23,876 nucleotides of DNA from Peptococcaceae bacterium. Lineage in GTDB: Bacteria > Bacillota > Peptococcia > Peptococcales > Peptococcaceae. The DNA lies in the NCBI GenBank assembly GCA_900756555.1, contig CAAEKP010000076.1:1-23876 (forward strand). Direction: 5' to 3'. The position numbers and the translations under genes were made by a program. Positions within the stretch are counted from its first letter, which is position 1, and every line of letters starts with the position of its first letter. The notes beneath the pieces were generated by a model, which did not search any database, was not told the DNA's origin, and saw only the letters and a list, made by a program, of their open reading frames with translations. Below, piece after piece: positions 7,910 through 14,921 of the stretch.

Positions 7910-7942
7910 AATAACCATCGCTGCAGCGGTGGTTATTTTTTT
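7910..7942 (+). terminator. Terminator of the SCIFF gene
   Basis: A 12-bp stem (ATAACCATCGCT with AGCGGTGGTTAT, one G-U pair) is followed by eight to nine T. It begins 8 bases after the SCIFF stop codon and makes that gene monocistronic. Confidence 0.9.
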
Positions 7943-7991
7943 ATTATAAATTTTTTACTTTTCACTGCATCAATCCAAAGGAGTGATTTCT

Positions 7992-8540
7992 ATGAGTTTT
8001 ATGGAATTAGCAAACAATCGACAGAGTGACCGCAGCTTTACCAAACAGGAGGTAAGCCGCAAAGATTTACTAAAATGCTTACAGGCCGCACAGCTGGCGC
8101 CATCCGCCTGCAACTCTCAGCCTTGGAAATTTATCGTGATAGACAACCCGGAACTGCTGAAACAGGCCGCTGCTGCTGTTGCCGATAACCCTGCCAATAT
8201 CAATAAATTCTGCGAGACAGCACCAGTGCTGGTGGCTGTGGTGGAAGAACCGGCTATTTTAATGCCGCGCATGAAAGAGCTGGTGGCAAATGACCGTTGG
8301 AGCAAATTTGATTTAGGCAGTGCCACTGAACATTTCTGTCTGCAAGCCGCTGAATTGGGCCTGAGCAGCTGCATCATGGGTGCGTTCAATGAAGATAAGC
8401 TGAAAGAGCTGCTGAAAGTTCCAGCGGATCGTCATATCTTTGTGATGCTGGCTGTGGGCTACCCGGAAAGCAACACCATCCGCACCAAAGCACGCAAAGA
8501 ATTAAACGCAATCCACTGTTTTAATCAATATGAAGCATGA
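7992..8540 (+). CDS. Nitroreductase family protein
   Basis: Predicted FMN-dependent NAD(P)H oxidoreductase of 182 residues. The N-terminal NRQSDRSFTKQEV segment matches the family's R-S-x-R-x-F motif that binds the FMN phosphate, QLAPSACNSQPWKFI near residue 37 is the second FMN-binding motif, and GLSSCIMGAFN with AVGYPE forms the C-terminal half. The start is the ATG 8 bases after AGGAG; a GTG three codons upstream is less likely. Natural substrates of such enzymes (nitro compounds, quinones, flavins) cannot be told from sequence. It leads a rightward three-gene run with a HAD nucleotidase and a pRiA4b-like protein. The 40-base gap behind the SCIFF terminator makes co-transcription with SCIFF unlikely. 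Confidence 0.92.
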   Translation: MSFMELANNRQSDRSFTKQEVSRKDLLKCLQAAQLAPSACNSQPWKFIVIDNPELLKQAAAAVADNPANINKFCETAPVLVAVVEEPAILMPRMKELVANDRWSKFDLGSATEHFCLQAAELGLSSCIMGAFNEDKLKELLKVPADRHIFVMLAVGYPESNTIRTKARKELNAIHCFNQYEA

Positions 8541-8552
8541 GGTACTTTACTG

Positions 8553-9245
8553 ATGACACCCAAATTTACAACCATTTTATTTGATGCTGACGGCACATTG
8601 CTGGACTTTAACAAATGTGAAGAAATGGCGTTGCAGATTACCTTTGCTGCCCACCAGTTCCCGCTGACCCAAGAAATGCAGGCACGCTACCAGATTATCA
8701 ATAATCAGCTCTGGTCTGACTTTGAGCAGGGGCTGATTGAAAAGCCGGAAATTCTGCGTCGTCGGTTTACCCAGTTATTCGCAGAGTTTGGCATTGACTA
8801 TGACGGCTTGGCCTTTAACAATGAATATCTGGATAACGTGGGCCGCGGCTACTACACCATTGAGGGAGCCGAAGAAATCTGCAAGGCCTTGCAGCCGCAC
8901 TGCCGGCTGTACTTTGCCACCAACGGCAACGTAGCCACCCAGCTAAACCGCATCGCAGGTTCCGGCCTGAAGCCATACTTTCTGAATGTGTTTGTATCCG
9001 AAGCAGCAGGCGAGCCAAAACCGTCCTCCGTATTCTTTGATTACTGCTTTGCCAATATCCCTGATTTGGATAAAAGCAAAACCATCATCATCGGCGACTC
9101 CCTGTTCTCTGACATTAAAGGCGGGCACGATGCCGGCATTGCCACCTGTTGGTTCAATCCCTGCAAAAAGCCTCTGGGCAATCATACTGCGCCAGATTAC
9201 CAGGTAGCCACACTGGATGAAATTAAAAATATTATTTTAGGATAA
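8553..9245 (+). CDS. HAD hydrolase, YjjG-like pyrimidine 5'-nucleotidase
   Basis: Predicted Mg-dependent phosphatase of 230 residues. HAD motif I is FDADGTLLDF (nucleophile Asp11 in DADGT), motif II FATNGN, motif III the Lys in GEPKPS, and motif IV GDSLFSDIKGG. The D-A-D-G-T variant and the helical cap with LWSDFEQGLI fit the YjjG family (TIGR02254), which hydrolyses non-canonical pyrimidine nucleotides such as dUMP and thus cleans the nucleotide pool. Start by ATG about 10 bases after GAGG. It lies 12 bp behind the nitroreductase gene and is likely co-transcribed. A broader substrate range is possible, as HAD phosphatases are promiscuous. Confidence 0.9.
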   Translation: MTPKFTTILFDADGTLLDFNKCEEMALQITFAAHQFPLTQEMQARYQIINNQLWSDFEQGLIEKPEILRRRFTQLFAEFGIDYDGLAFNNEYLDNVGRGYYTIEGAEEICKALQPHCRLYFATNGNVATQLNRIAGSGLKPYFLNVFVSEAAGEPKPSSVFFDYCFANIPDLDKSKTIIIGDSLFSDIKGGHDAGIATCWFNPCKKPLGNHTAPDYQVATLDEIKNIILG

Positions 9246-9280
9246 ACATATTCCTGTACACCAAATGAAAGGAGTTTCTC

Positions 9281-10924
9281 ATGGTTTTTCACTTTCAAAT
9301 AAAATTATCCATTGCCGACCAGCCGCAGATCTATCGCACTATTCTTATCCCGGATTCTTTAACGCTGGACAATCTCAGTAAAATCATCCATTTCTGTTTT
9401 GGCTGGGAAAATGACGGTCCCGGCAGCTTTACTGCATCGCAGCCAGCCAAACCGGCATTACTCACAACAGACACGCCTTCCGATACCCCGCTGTTTCTGT
9501 ATTGCATGGACAAGGAAGCCCCATTTTATTTTCAACCCGCTGGTGCAGCTTCTCCGAAAGTTGAGCTGGAGTTTCAGGAGTTTCGGATTATGCGTCTAAA
9601 ACCGTTGTTCCAGTTACTGGACTACAATGGTAATAATACTATCTCTGCCAATGGCACTCATACACTGTTTTCCGCAGAAACAGTCAGCCAGCAATTACTG
9701 GCCATGCAGGACGAAGCTCTGACAAAACAAAGATTATCACCTGTACAAATGCTGGACGAGTTTCCAGACTTTGAAGAAGATTTTCTTGATACATTGCGAA
9801 ACAAAGCTATGACCGACGATTCCGTGTATATGCCGGAGGATAGTGCTGCTCTGCGTCAGTTATTGCAGGAACTGACCGAGGATCTGAAAGAAATTTCAAA
9901 TATTTCTCAGTCCTTGCACACCTGTCTGATGCATTCCACAAAAGACGAGCTGCTTACAATTATCCGCACACATAATATTTCAGGCTATAGCAAGTTGAGA
10001 AAAGCTGAACTGGTTGAACTGTTAGAACAAAAATTACTGGACAAAAATTTTCTGGAGCAGTTTTTCTCCGCACTCACCTTTCAGGAATTGGATATCCTCA
10101 GCCTGTTATATGCGCAGAATATTCCATTCCTGCCCGAAAATTCTCAGCTCTGCGCGTACTTGATAAACGCCGGTATCTGTTACCCAACGGAGGATGACTT
10201 TGTGCTGTTACCTGATGAAATGCGAAAGGCTCTGGAAGAATGTCTGGAGCATACGGACTTTCAGCACAACGTACAATTATTTGATGTGGCCCATTTTTAC
10301 TGCCAGCTGGACATCTATCTCTATGGAATTTACCCAATCGCAAAATTACTGCAACAGATAGAAGCTGTCACCGGGGTTCTCTTAACAAAAGATGAACTGT
10401 TACAGCTCGTCCACTATCGCGTTACAATCGACGGCAGATATGCTTTCAACGACGGCTGCATTATACATCCACTGTTGGAGGAGGACTTTATTCAACTGCA
10501 GAACCTACTGTATTTCCAGCATAGTAATCCTGCATTGCGTAAGCCAAACGATGCTATACTGGACCAGTTCTATGAAGAAGCATGGCTGGTAAATGAAGAA
10601 CTTTATTCTTTATTTACATCAACATTTTTTCCATACTATCGGAAGGAGCCAGAATCATTTGATATTTTTCTGCACAGCATGGATCTGTTTATGCATACTA
10701 AAATTTCTTTCGATGAATTGGTTGAATTACTCAGCAATGACTTCTTCCAATTCCCGAATAAGAATATCGCTAAGCAATTTACATCCGTCCTGCAGCGGCT
10801 TTTGAACGACACTGTGCGCTGGGATTTAGGCGGCTACACCCCAAATCAAAAGCAAAAGCAGAGCAAAACAAACAAAAACAATGTGATTTCCTTACAGACA
10901 CATCGCCAGAAGAAAAAGAAATAA
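9281..10924 (+). CDS. Plasmid pRiA4b ORF-3-like protein with long C-terminal extension
   Basis: Protein of 547 residues. The first 150 or so residues match the pRiA4b ORF-3-like (IS1096 TnpR-like) domain: IYRTILIPDSLTLDNLSKIIHFCFGW, a characteristic strand-helix pattern ending in GW. A helical linker follows, then at about 219-250 a SAP or Rho-N-like helix-extended-helix (STKDELLTIIRTHNISG...LRKAELVELLEQ), suggestive of nucleic acid contact, and a helical C-terminal half. The tail is very basic (KQKQSKTNKNN...RQKKKK). AAAGGAG precedes the ATG by 6 bases. No catalytic motif is visible, and despite the domain's name there is no transposon here. It closes the nitroreductase-HAD unit before the terminator at 10935. 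Function unknown. Confidence 0.8.
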   Translation: MVFHFQIKLSIADQPQIYRTILIPDSLTLDNLSKIIHFCFGWENDGPGSFTASQPAKPALLTTDTPSDTPLFLYCMDKEAPFYFQPAGAASPKVELEFQEFRIMRLKPLFQLLDYNGNNTISANGTHTLFSAETVSQQLLAMQDEALTKQRLSPVQMLDEFPDFEEDFLDTLRNKAMTDDSVYMPEDSAALRQLLQELTEDLKEISNISQSLHTCLMHSTKDELLTIIRTHNISGYSKLRKAELVELLEQKLLDKNFLEQFFSALTFQELDILSLLYAQNIPFLPENSQLCAYLINAGICYPTEDDFVLLPDEMRKALEECLEHTDFQHNVQLFDVAHFYCQLDIYLYGIYPIAKLLQQIEAVTGVLLTKDELLQLVHYRVTIDGRYAFNDGCIIHPLLEEDFIQLQNLLYFQHSNPALRKPNDAILDQFYEEAWLVNEELYSLFTSTFFPYYRKEPESFDIFLHSMDLFMHTKISFDELVELLSNDFFQFPNKNIAKQFTSVLQRLLNDTVRWDLGGYTPNQKQKQSKTNKNNVISLQTHRQKKKK

Positions 10925-10934
10925 CACTCCACAA

Positions 10935-10963
10935 GAAAGAGGCTGCAAAAGCCTCTTTCTCAT
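10935..10963 (+). terminator. Terminator of the nitroreductase-HAD-pRiA4b unit
   Basis: A perfect 9-bp stem GAAAGAGGC/GCCTCTTTC with a 7-nt loop begins 10 bases after the stop codon. The downstream T-run is weak on the plus strand (TCATTGCTCTTT). Confidence 0.75.
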
Positions 10964-11047
10964 TGCTCTTTAAAATCTCTCCATCTTGCCAAAATGTCAG
11001 TACCTGTAAGATATAGCAATGCCCGTAATGTTAAGTAATTAAGCAAA

Positions 11048-11089
11048 CAAAAAAGACCGCCGTTATCCCCTTACACGATAACAACAGTC
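11048..11089 (-). terminator. Terminator of the SRP RNA gene
   Basis: On the minus strand a 13-bp stem (11077-11089 with 11055-11067, several G-U pairs, 9-nt loop) is followed by TTTTTTGTTTG. It starts 21 bases beyond the 3' end of the SRP RNA and ends that leftward unit. Confidence 0.85.
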
Positions 11090-11110
11090 CTGATAATTAA
11101 AAAAAATAAA

Positions 11111-11382
11111 TGGCCATGCGCCTGTCTCTGAACAGGACTTTCCGAACGTTACCCAGGCAGTTAGCTCGAACTAGGCACTCCCACGGCACACGCGAGTGCT
11201 TACTTATTGCTGCTTCCTTCCGGACCTGACAAGGTTCATAAGTTCACGTTGCGCAGGACCCAGCCGTCAACACCACTTACCTGGGGCAGACTCCACAAAG
11301 CCGGCCCTCGAACAGGCATCAACCCTGCTATAGCGGATTGCAGGTTACAGGGCACCGCTACCTCCCCGTCTAGCATGACCAA
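11111..11382 (-). ncRNA. ffs: Signal recognition particle RNA, large bacterial type
   Basis: The RNA scaffold of the signal recognition particle, which binds Ffh and targets nascent membrane and secreted proteins. The minus strand holds the nearly invariant GTCAGGTCCGGAAGGAAGCA of the Ffh-binding hairpin (around 11213-11232) and the Alu-domain sequences GACGGGGAGGTAGCGGTGCC and CTGCAATCCGCTATAGCAGG near the 5' end. The closing helix pairs TGGTCATGC at the 5' end with GCATGGCCA at the 3' end, which sets the length at about 271 bases, matching the Bacillus scRNA type. A promoter and a terminator flank it. Ends are accurate to a few bases; the primary transcript is probably longer at the 5' end. 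Confidence 0.96.
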
Positions 11383-11411
11383 ACTTCAATATCAAATTTT
11401 AGCGTCTTGTT

Positions 11412-11441
11412 ATTGTAGCACGATACTGCACGCAAAGTCAA
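11412..11441 (-). promoter_or_regulatory. Promoter of the SRP RNA
   Basis: On the minus strand a -35 TTGACT (11436-11441) and a -10 TACAAT (11412-11417) are separated by 18 bp. Initiation would fall near 11405, leaving a leader of about 20-25 bases to be trimmed from the mature RNA. Confidence 0.8.
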
Positions 11442-11474
11442 GTATCCGCTACACATTTATCACTGCAACAAACC

Positions 11475-11750
11475 TTACAGTTTTTCCCGCTCCGCCTCGC
11501 GTTTTAAATCCTCGATTTTTTTCAGATGCTCTGTGATATTATAACACTCTGCCGCGTAAACACTGTCCGGATTCTCCTGTTCCAGATGATACACCGACTT
11601 GCCGATGGCTACATATAAATTCTGAATTTCTTTTTCTTCTGCGGCAATATCCAGCTTCAGTTTTCCTGTTTCCGCCAGATCCTTCGCCTTATCCACGGCG
11701 ACATCCGCAGCGGTACTCAACTTTTTGCTCAAATCATCAAAGAATGCCAT
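11475..11750 (-). CDS. Small helical protein, zinc-ribbon-protein-like without the ribbon
   Basis: Protein of 91 residues, predicted almost wholly helical with coiled-coil character. MAFFDDLSKKLSTAADVAVDKAK, then a charged helix (LDIAAEEKEIQNLYVAIGKSVYHLEQ) and a final helix rich in Lys and Glu. The pattern resembles the N-terminal part of clostridial small proteins that carry a C-terminal zinc ribbon (FF.DLGKK...AE.AKL...I...E..I...Y..IGK.YY), but no Cys-x2-Cys pairs follow here. The start is well supported by GGAGG 7 bases upstream. It sits between the NhaC paralogue and the SRP RNA. No function can be assigned. Confidence 0.78.
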   Translation of the reverse strand: MAFFDDLSKKLSTAADVAVDKAKDLAETGKLKLDIAAEEKEIQNLYVAIGKSVYHLEQENPDSVYAAECYNITEHLKKIEDLKREAEREKL

Positions 11751-11814
11751 AACAATCCCTCCATATCAAAATAGGTTAATTTTATCATAACATAACTATG
11801 TGGCAATTACAAAA

Positions 11815-13134
11815 TTATTTCTTTTTTCCGGCAATATATTTTTTCCGTGTGCACAAAAAGCATAACGGCACCAGATACAGCCACACACTGTACGGCAATA
11901 CTGCCGCGCTCACATGCATAACAGCCAGCGGCAGCGCACAGGCAATGGACCAGGGAATCAAGGCTGCGATGGTGATAACCGAATTATCCAAATCAACCGC
12001 CAACTGTTCCCGGCTTACGCCCTGTTCCGCATAGAAGTTCCCCATCAGCTGCGTTATCAATGTAATGCCGATGGTCTGATTGCAGAATACGCCGGTGAAG
12101 AAAAACGACAACACAATCTCTGTGGCAAAGATACCCAATTTATCCACCAACGGCTGCAAATGCTGCTGAAGCGGCAATAACATATTGGTCCCCTGAAAAA
12201 TACCTGCACAGCAGTTCGCAAATAAAATCACCAGCATAACATTCAGCATGGACAACACCCCTCCGCCTGAAAAAATACTTTTCAGCACGGGGTCAGTATT
12301 CTCATACCCCACCAGACATTCCAGCAACGTGGTCAGCACAGGCTGCTGCTGCACACCCACCGCCAAAACAAATGCCGCAATGCCGCTTATAATAATAACA
12401 TGAATGATGCTCACACCAAACCATGGCAGCAGCACCAGCAGCACAGCAGGAAGCAACGTCGGCCAGATTAGCTGATAACACCGCTCCAACGCTGTAACAA
12501 CAGCAGCATCTACCTGCTGGATTGGATTCTGCCACGACAGCACGGCATAAATTATGAAGGTGACAGCAAAAGGCAGCACACCGGTGCGGAAACTTTCTTT
12601 AATAAAATTTTTATGCTCCATGCCGGTTACAGCAGCCACCAACAGCCCCGCCGATGAGGTTGGCGAACAGCGCTCTCCCACAAAAGCGCCGGACAATACT
12701 GCACCAGCTGTCAGCAATAAATCCGCATTGCCGCTGCGCGCCAGTGTCATCAGCACAATGCCTGCTGTACCCACAGTGCCAAAGCTGGAACCCAGGGCAA
12801 TGGACAGCGCTGTGGAAAGCAAAAAAGCAATCAGCACAAACCAGTGCGGTGTAATGAGCTGTATCCCGTAATAAACCAGATAAGCAATGGTGCCGCTGGA
12901 ACGCCACAGAGCAGTCAGGCAGCCAATAAAAAATAATACCCCGCAGACCAGATAGGAGGTTTTCCGGCTGCGATAAATCATCTTACATAATTTTTGAGCA
13001 GAGAAGCCCCTGTGCAGTCCTGTCACAAAGAAGCAACCCAGACCAAACAATACCCCAAGCGATATGGGAATCGAAAAATACAGACAAAACGCTATTGCTG
13101 CAATAAATAAACCAAACGCTATTAATAAATCCAT
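11815..13134 (-). CDS. NhaC-family antiporter paralogue, divergent
   Basis: Polytopic membrane protein of 439 residues with about eleven hydrophobic segments, related to the NhaC Na+/H+ antiporter family, which also includes malate/lactate exchangers of the MleN type. The family core is recognisable: SSGTIAYLVYYGIQLI, STALSIALGSSFGTVGTAGIVLM and, later, FFTGVFCNQTIGITLI followed by LDNSVITIAALIPWSIA. However, the signature GDKMSPLSDTTN of the other NhaC in this window is GERCSPTSSAGL here, so the Asp-Lys and Ser-Asp-Thr-Thr-Asn positions are changed. Cargo may therefore differ. The ribosome site is GAGGG about 9 bases upstream. The gene is separated from the small Cys-repeat gene upstream by a strong terminator, so it needs its own promoter or read-through. 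Confidence 0.85.
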   Translation of the reverse strand: MDLLIAFGLFIAAIAFCLYFSIPISLGVLFGLGCFFVTGLHRGFSAQKLCKMIYRSRKTSYLVCGVLFFIGCLTALWRSSGTIAYLVYYGIQLITPHWFVLIAFLLSTALSIALGSSFGTVGTAGIVLMTLARSGNADLLLTAGAVLSGAFVGERCSPTSSAGLLVAAVTGMEHKNFIKESFRTGVLPFAVTFIIYAVLSWQNPIQQVDAAVVTALERCYQLIWPTLLPAVLLVLLPWFGVSIIHVIIISGIAAFVLAVGVQQQPVLTTLLECLVGYENTDPVLKSIFSGGGVLSMLNVMLVILFANCCAGIFQGTNMLLPLQQHLQPLVDKLGIFATEIVLSFFFTGVFCNQTIGITLITQLMGNFYAEQGVSREQLAVDLDNSVITIAALIPWSIACALPLAVMHVSAAVLPYSVWLYLVPLCFLCTRKKYIAGKKK

Positions 13135-13177
13135 AAATCTCGCCCTCTTTTATCTCCGTCATCCGCCACAACAACGC

Positions 13178-13239
13178 AAAAACAGCAATAAAATTTCCGC
13201 CCAACTGTTGCGCACCGGGTTTCCATTTTACTGCTGTTT
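13178..13239 (-). terminator. Terminator behind the 81-residue Cys-repeat gene
   Basis: On the minus strand AAACAGCAGTAAAATGGAA pairs with a nearly complementary segment ending TTTTATTGCTGTTTTT. The roughly 18-bp stem begins 16 bases after the stop codon and ends in five T. It separates the small gene from the NhaC paralogue. Confidence 0.85.
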
Positions 13240-13254
13240 CTAATTTTATGCTAC

Positions 13255-13500
13255 TTACGCTTTGCCGTTTTCAGCATCATCATTCTCATCGCAGATAATC
13301 TGCACGCCATATTTGGATGCTACTTTTTTTGTGTTATGACACTCTTCATCGTCAGGCAAATGCAGCGTAGGCTGATTTTCCTGTTCTTCCTCTTCTTCAC
13401 AGACAACAGCAATACCATATTTGGAAGCCACTTCCCGTGTGTGCTCACAGGCTTCTTCCTGTTCTTTATCTGTAATATAACGACTTAAGTCTATTCCCAT
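13255..13500 (-). CDS. Small two-repeat Cys-x15-Cys protein (paralogue A)
   Basis: Protein of 81 residues, unknown function, no family recognised. After MGIDLSRYITDKEQEEA it consists of two copies of a 17-residue unit, C-E-H-T-R-E-V-A-S-K-Y-G-I-A-V-V-C and C-H-N-T-K-K-V-A-S-K-Y-G-V-Q-I-I-C, each followed by an acidic run, with a linker holding LHLPDDEE. The paralogue at 18135-18338 has the same two repeats, the same Cys spacing and the same 19-residue gap between repeats. Each unit looks like a helix followed by a strand. Paired cysteines might bind a metal or form disulfides, which is inference. GGAGG lies 10 bases upstream. It follows the pucR stop by 57 bp and ends at its own terminator. 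The acidic composition and lack of signal peptide suggest a cytosolic protein. Confidence 0.85.
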   Translation of the reverse strand: MGIDLSRYITDKEQEEACEHTREVASKYGIAVVCEEEEEQENQPTLHLPDDEECHNTKKVASKYGVQIICDENDDAENGKA

Positions 13501-13557
13501 GCCAAACCTTCCTCCTTTCCACTAACCTGATTAACTTTTCACTGCATTGGCAGGCTG

Positions 13558-14712
13558 TCATAAAATATTTCGCAGCATAGTAGCCAGATACAGCTCCACC
13601 CGTACCTCCATATCTGACAAGTCCCTGTCCAGCAATTCCTCTATCTTGTTAATCTTATACACGATTGTATTGCGATGCACAAACATTTTATCGGCGGTGG
13701 CATTGATATTACAGTTGTTGTCCAAAAATGTCTGCAAAAAATCCAGATAATTCGTTTTATTATTTTTATCGTACTGCTCCAATTTTCCCAACACACTGTT
13801 GTAATAATTGCGTTTGGCATCCTTATCCACAATGGATAACAATAGCTGATACGGCCCCAGTTCATTATAGCGAACCAGAACATTCTTCCAGTCCATCCGC
13901 TCACTGAGATCCACCGTCTGCTTCGCCTGCAGGTACGCTTTGGACAATTCATACAGCCCAGGCAGATTTGCACTGACACCCGTAAAGAAAGTATACTCTT
14001 TCATGCGCAGCAGCACAATAATCTTCAGCACAATATCCTGAATAGCCTGTTCAGAATAATTAGAAAATACCAGCACAAAAATATCTTCCATTGTTAAAAT
14101 AAAAGATTTATCACCTGCGGAAAGCAATGTCTGCTCCATGGATTTTACAATCCACTGCGTTTCCGCGGAGGTGAGTGCGTGAACATCCTCCACCTTGATT
14201 ACAACCGCAGTATAGGATTCATTCTTGCGAAAGCCATACTGCAAAAACGTAGGCGTATACAATTCTGTTTTCTGCGGGAAAGAGATTGCGTTCTTCATTG
14301 CGGAAAATAACTGTCGATTCGCCTTTTCCGATTCCAGAATCTGCAAGCAAAACAACTTCACCACATCAGATATGTTTGCACCGCTGGCGATTTTCAACAG
14401 CGGAAACTGATGCTCATTGCAAAACTGCAACACCGACTGCGGCACTTCTTTAATATAATGCCCCACGCCTACCACCAAACCACTGGCTTTGCGTTCCACC
14501 AGTTGGGTTACAACCTGCAGAAAAACCGCTTCCTCCTGCAAATATTGCCCAGAGCAAAATACCAGTTCTTTTTCATTGGTAAACTGCAGTTCATACTCAT
14601 CTCCAATAAAATGAAACCACTCCGCAATATTATTCAGGCCAGCCTCGCCTGCTATTGTTTTTATTTTATAGTCATTGGAAATATCCAGAAATCGCTCTAC
14701 GGTTATGCTCAT
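13558..14712 (-). CDS. PucR-family transcriptional regulator
   Basis: Predicted DNA-binding regulator of 384 residues. The N-terminal PucR-like domain spans about 5-125 (LDISNDYKIKTIAGEAGL, then WFHFIGDEYELQF, ASGLVVGVGHYIKEVP), a central GGDEF-like region follows (about 150-300), and the C-terminal PucR helix-turn-helix lies at about 320-378 (LQTFLDNNCNINATADKMFVHRNTIVYKINKIEELL). PucR proteins typically activate purine, amino acid or osmolyte catabolic genes in response to a substrate. The start was set at the second ATG (MSITVERF), 9 bases after AAGGGG, because the first is only three bases from it. It lies between the NhaC gene and the small Cys-repeat gene, so the opine dehydrogenase/NhaC genes are the obvious targets; this is inference. 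Confidence 0.92.
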   Translation of the reverse strand: MSITVERFLDISNDYKIKTIAGEAGLNNIAEWFHFIGDEYELQFTNEKELVFCSGQYLQEEAVFLQVVTQLVERKASGLVVGVGHYIKEVPQSVLQFCNEHQFPLLKIASGANISDVVKLFCLQILESEKANRQLFSAMKNAISFPQKTELYTPTFLQYGFRKNESYTAVVIKVEDVHALTSAETQWIVKSMEQTLLSAGDKSFILTMEDIFVLVFSNYSEQAIQDIVLKIIVLLRMKEYTFFTGVSANLPGLYELSKAYLQAKQTVDLSERMDWKNVLVRYNELGPYQLLLSIVDKDAKRNYYNSVLGKLEQYDKNNKTNYLDFLQTFLDNNCNINATADKMFVHRNTIVYKINKIEELLDRDLSDMEVRVELYLATMLRNIL

Positions 14713-14744
14713 CTTCATTCGCCCCTTTCCGTCATGCTGTAACC

Positions 14745-14800
14745 TATAAAACCAGAAAGCGAAGGATCCCCACGCCTCCTCACTTCCTGGTTTTTTTATA
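14745..14800 (-). terminator. Hairpin between the NhaC gene and pucR
   Basis: AAAACCAG (14748-14755) pairs with CTGGTTTT (14787-14794), with further partial pairing inside (AAAG/CTT). The T-run is longer on the plus strand (seven T), shorter on the minus strand. It is likely to reduce read-through from the NhaC gene into pucR. Confidence 0.5.
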
Positions 14801-14921
14801 GTATAGCATATCCGTCTTTATTCAGCAAATTTTTTGAGAGCACACACGACAACGCTGCAAGTTGAGCAATCTTTTTCTTTCCCAACCAACTATTTTACCC
14901 ATTCTGTTTTTGCATCAACTG

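Noticed and set aside
9281..10924. pRiA4b ORF-3/IS1096-like name taken as evidence of a transposon
   Set aside because: No transposase, inverted ends or target duplication is seen; the gene is part of an ordinary three-gene run.
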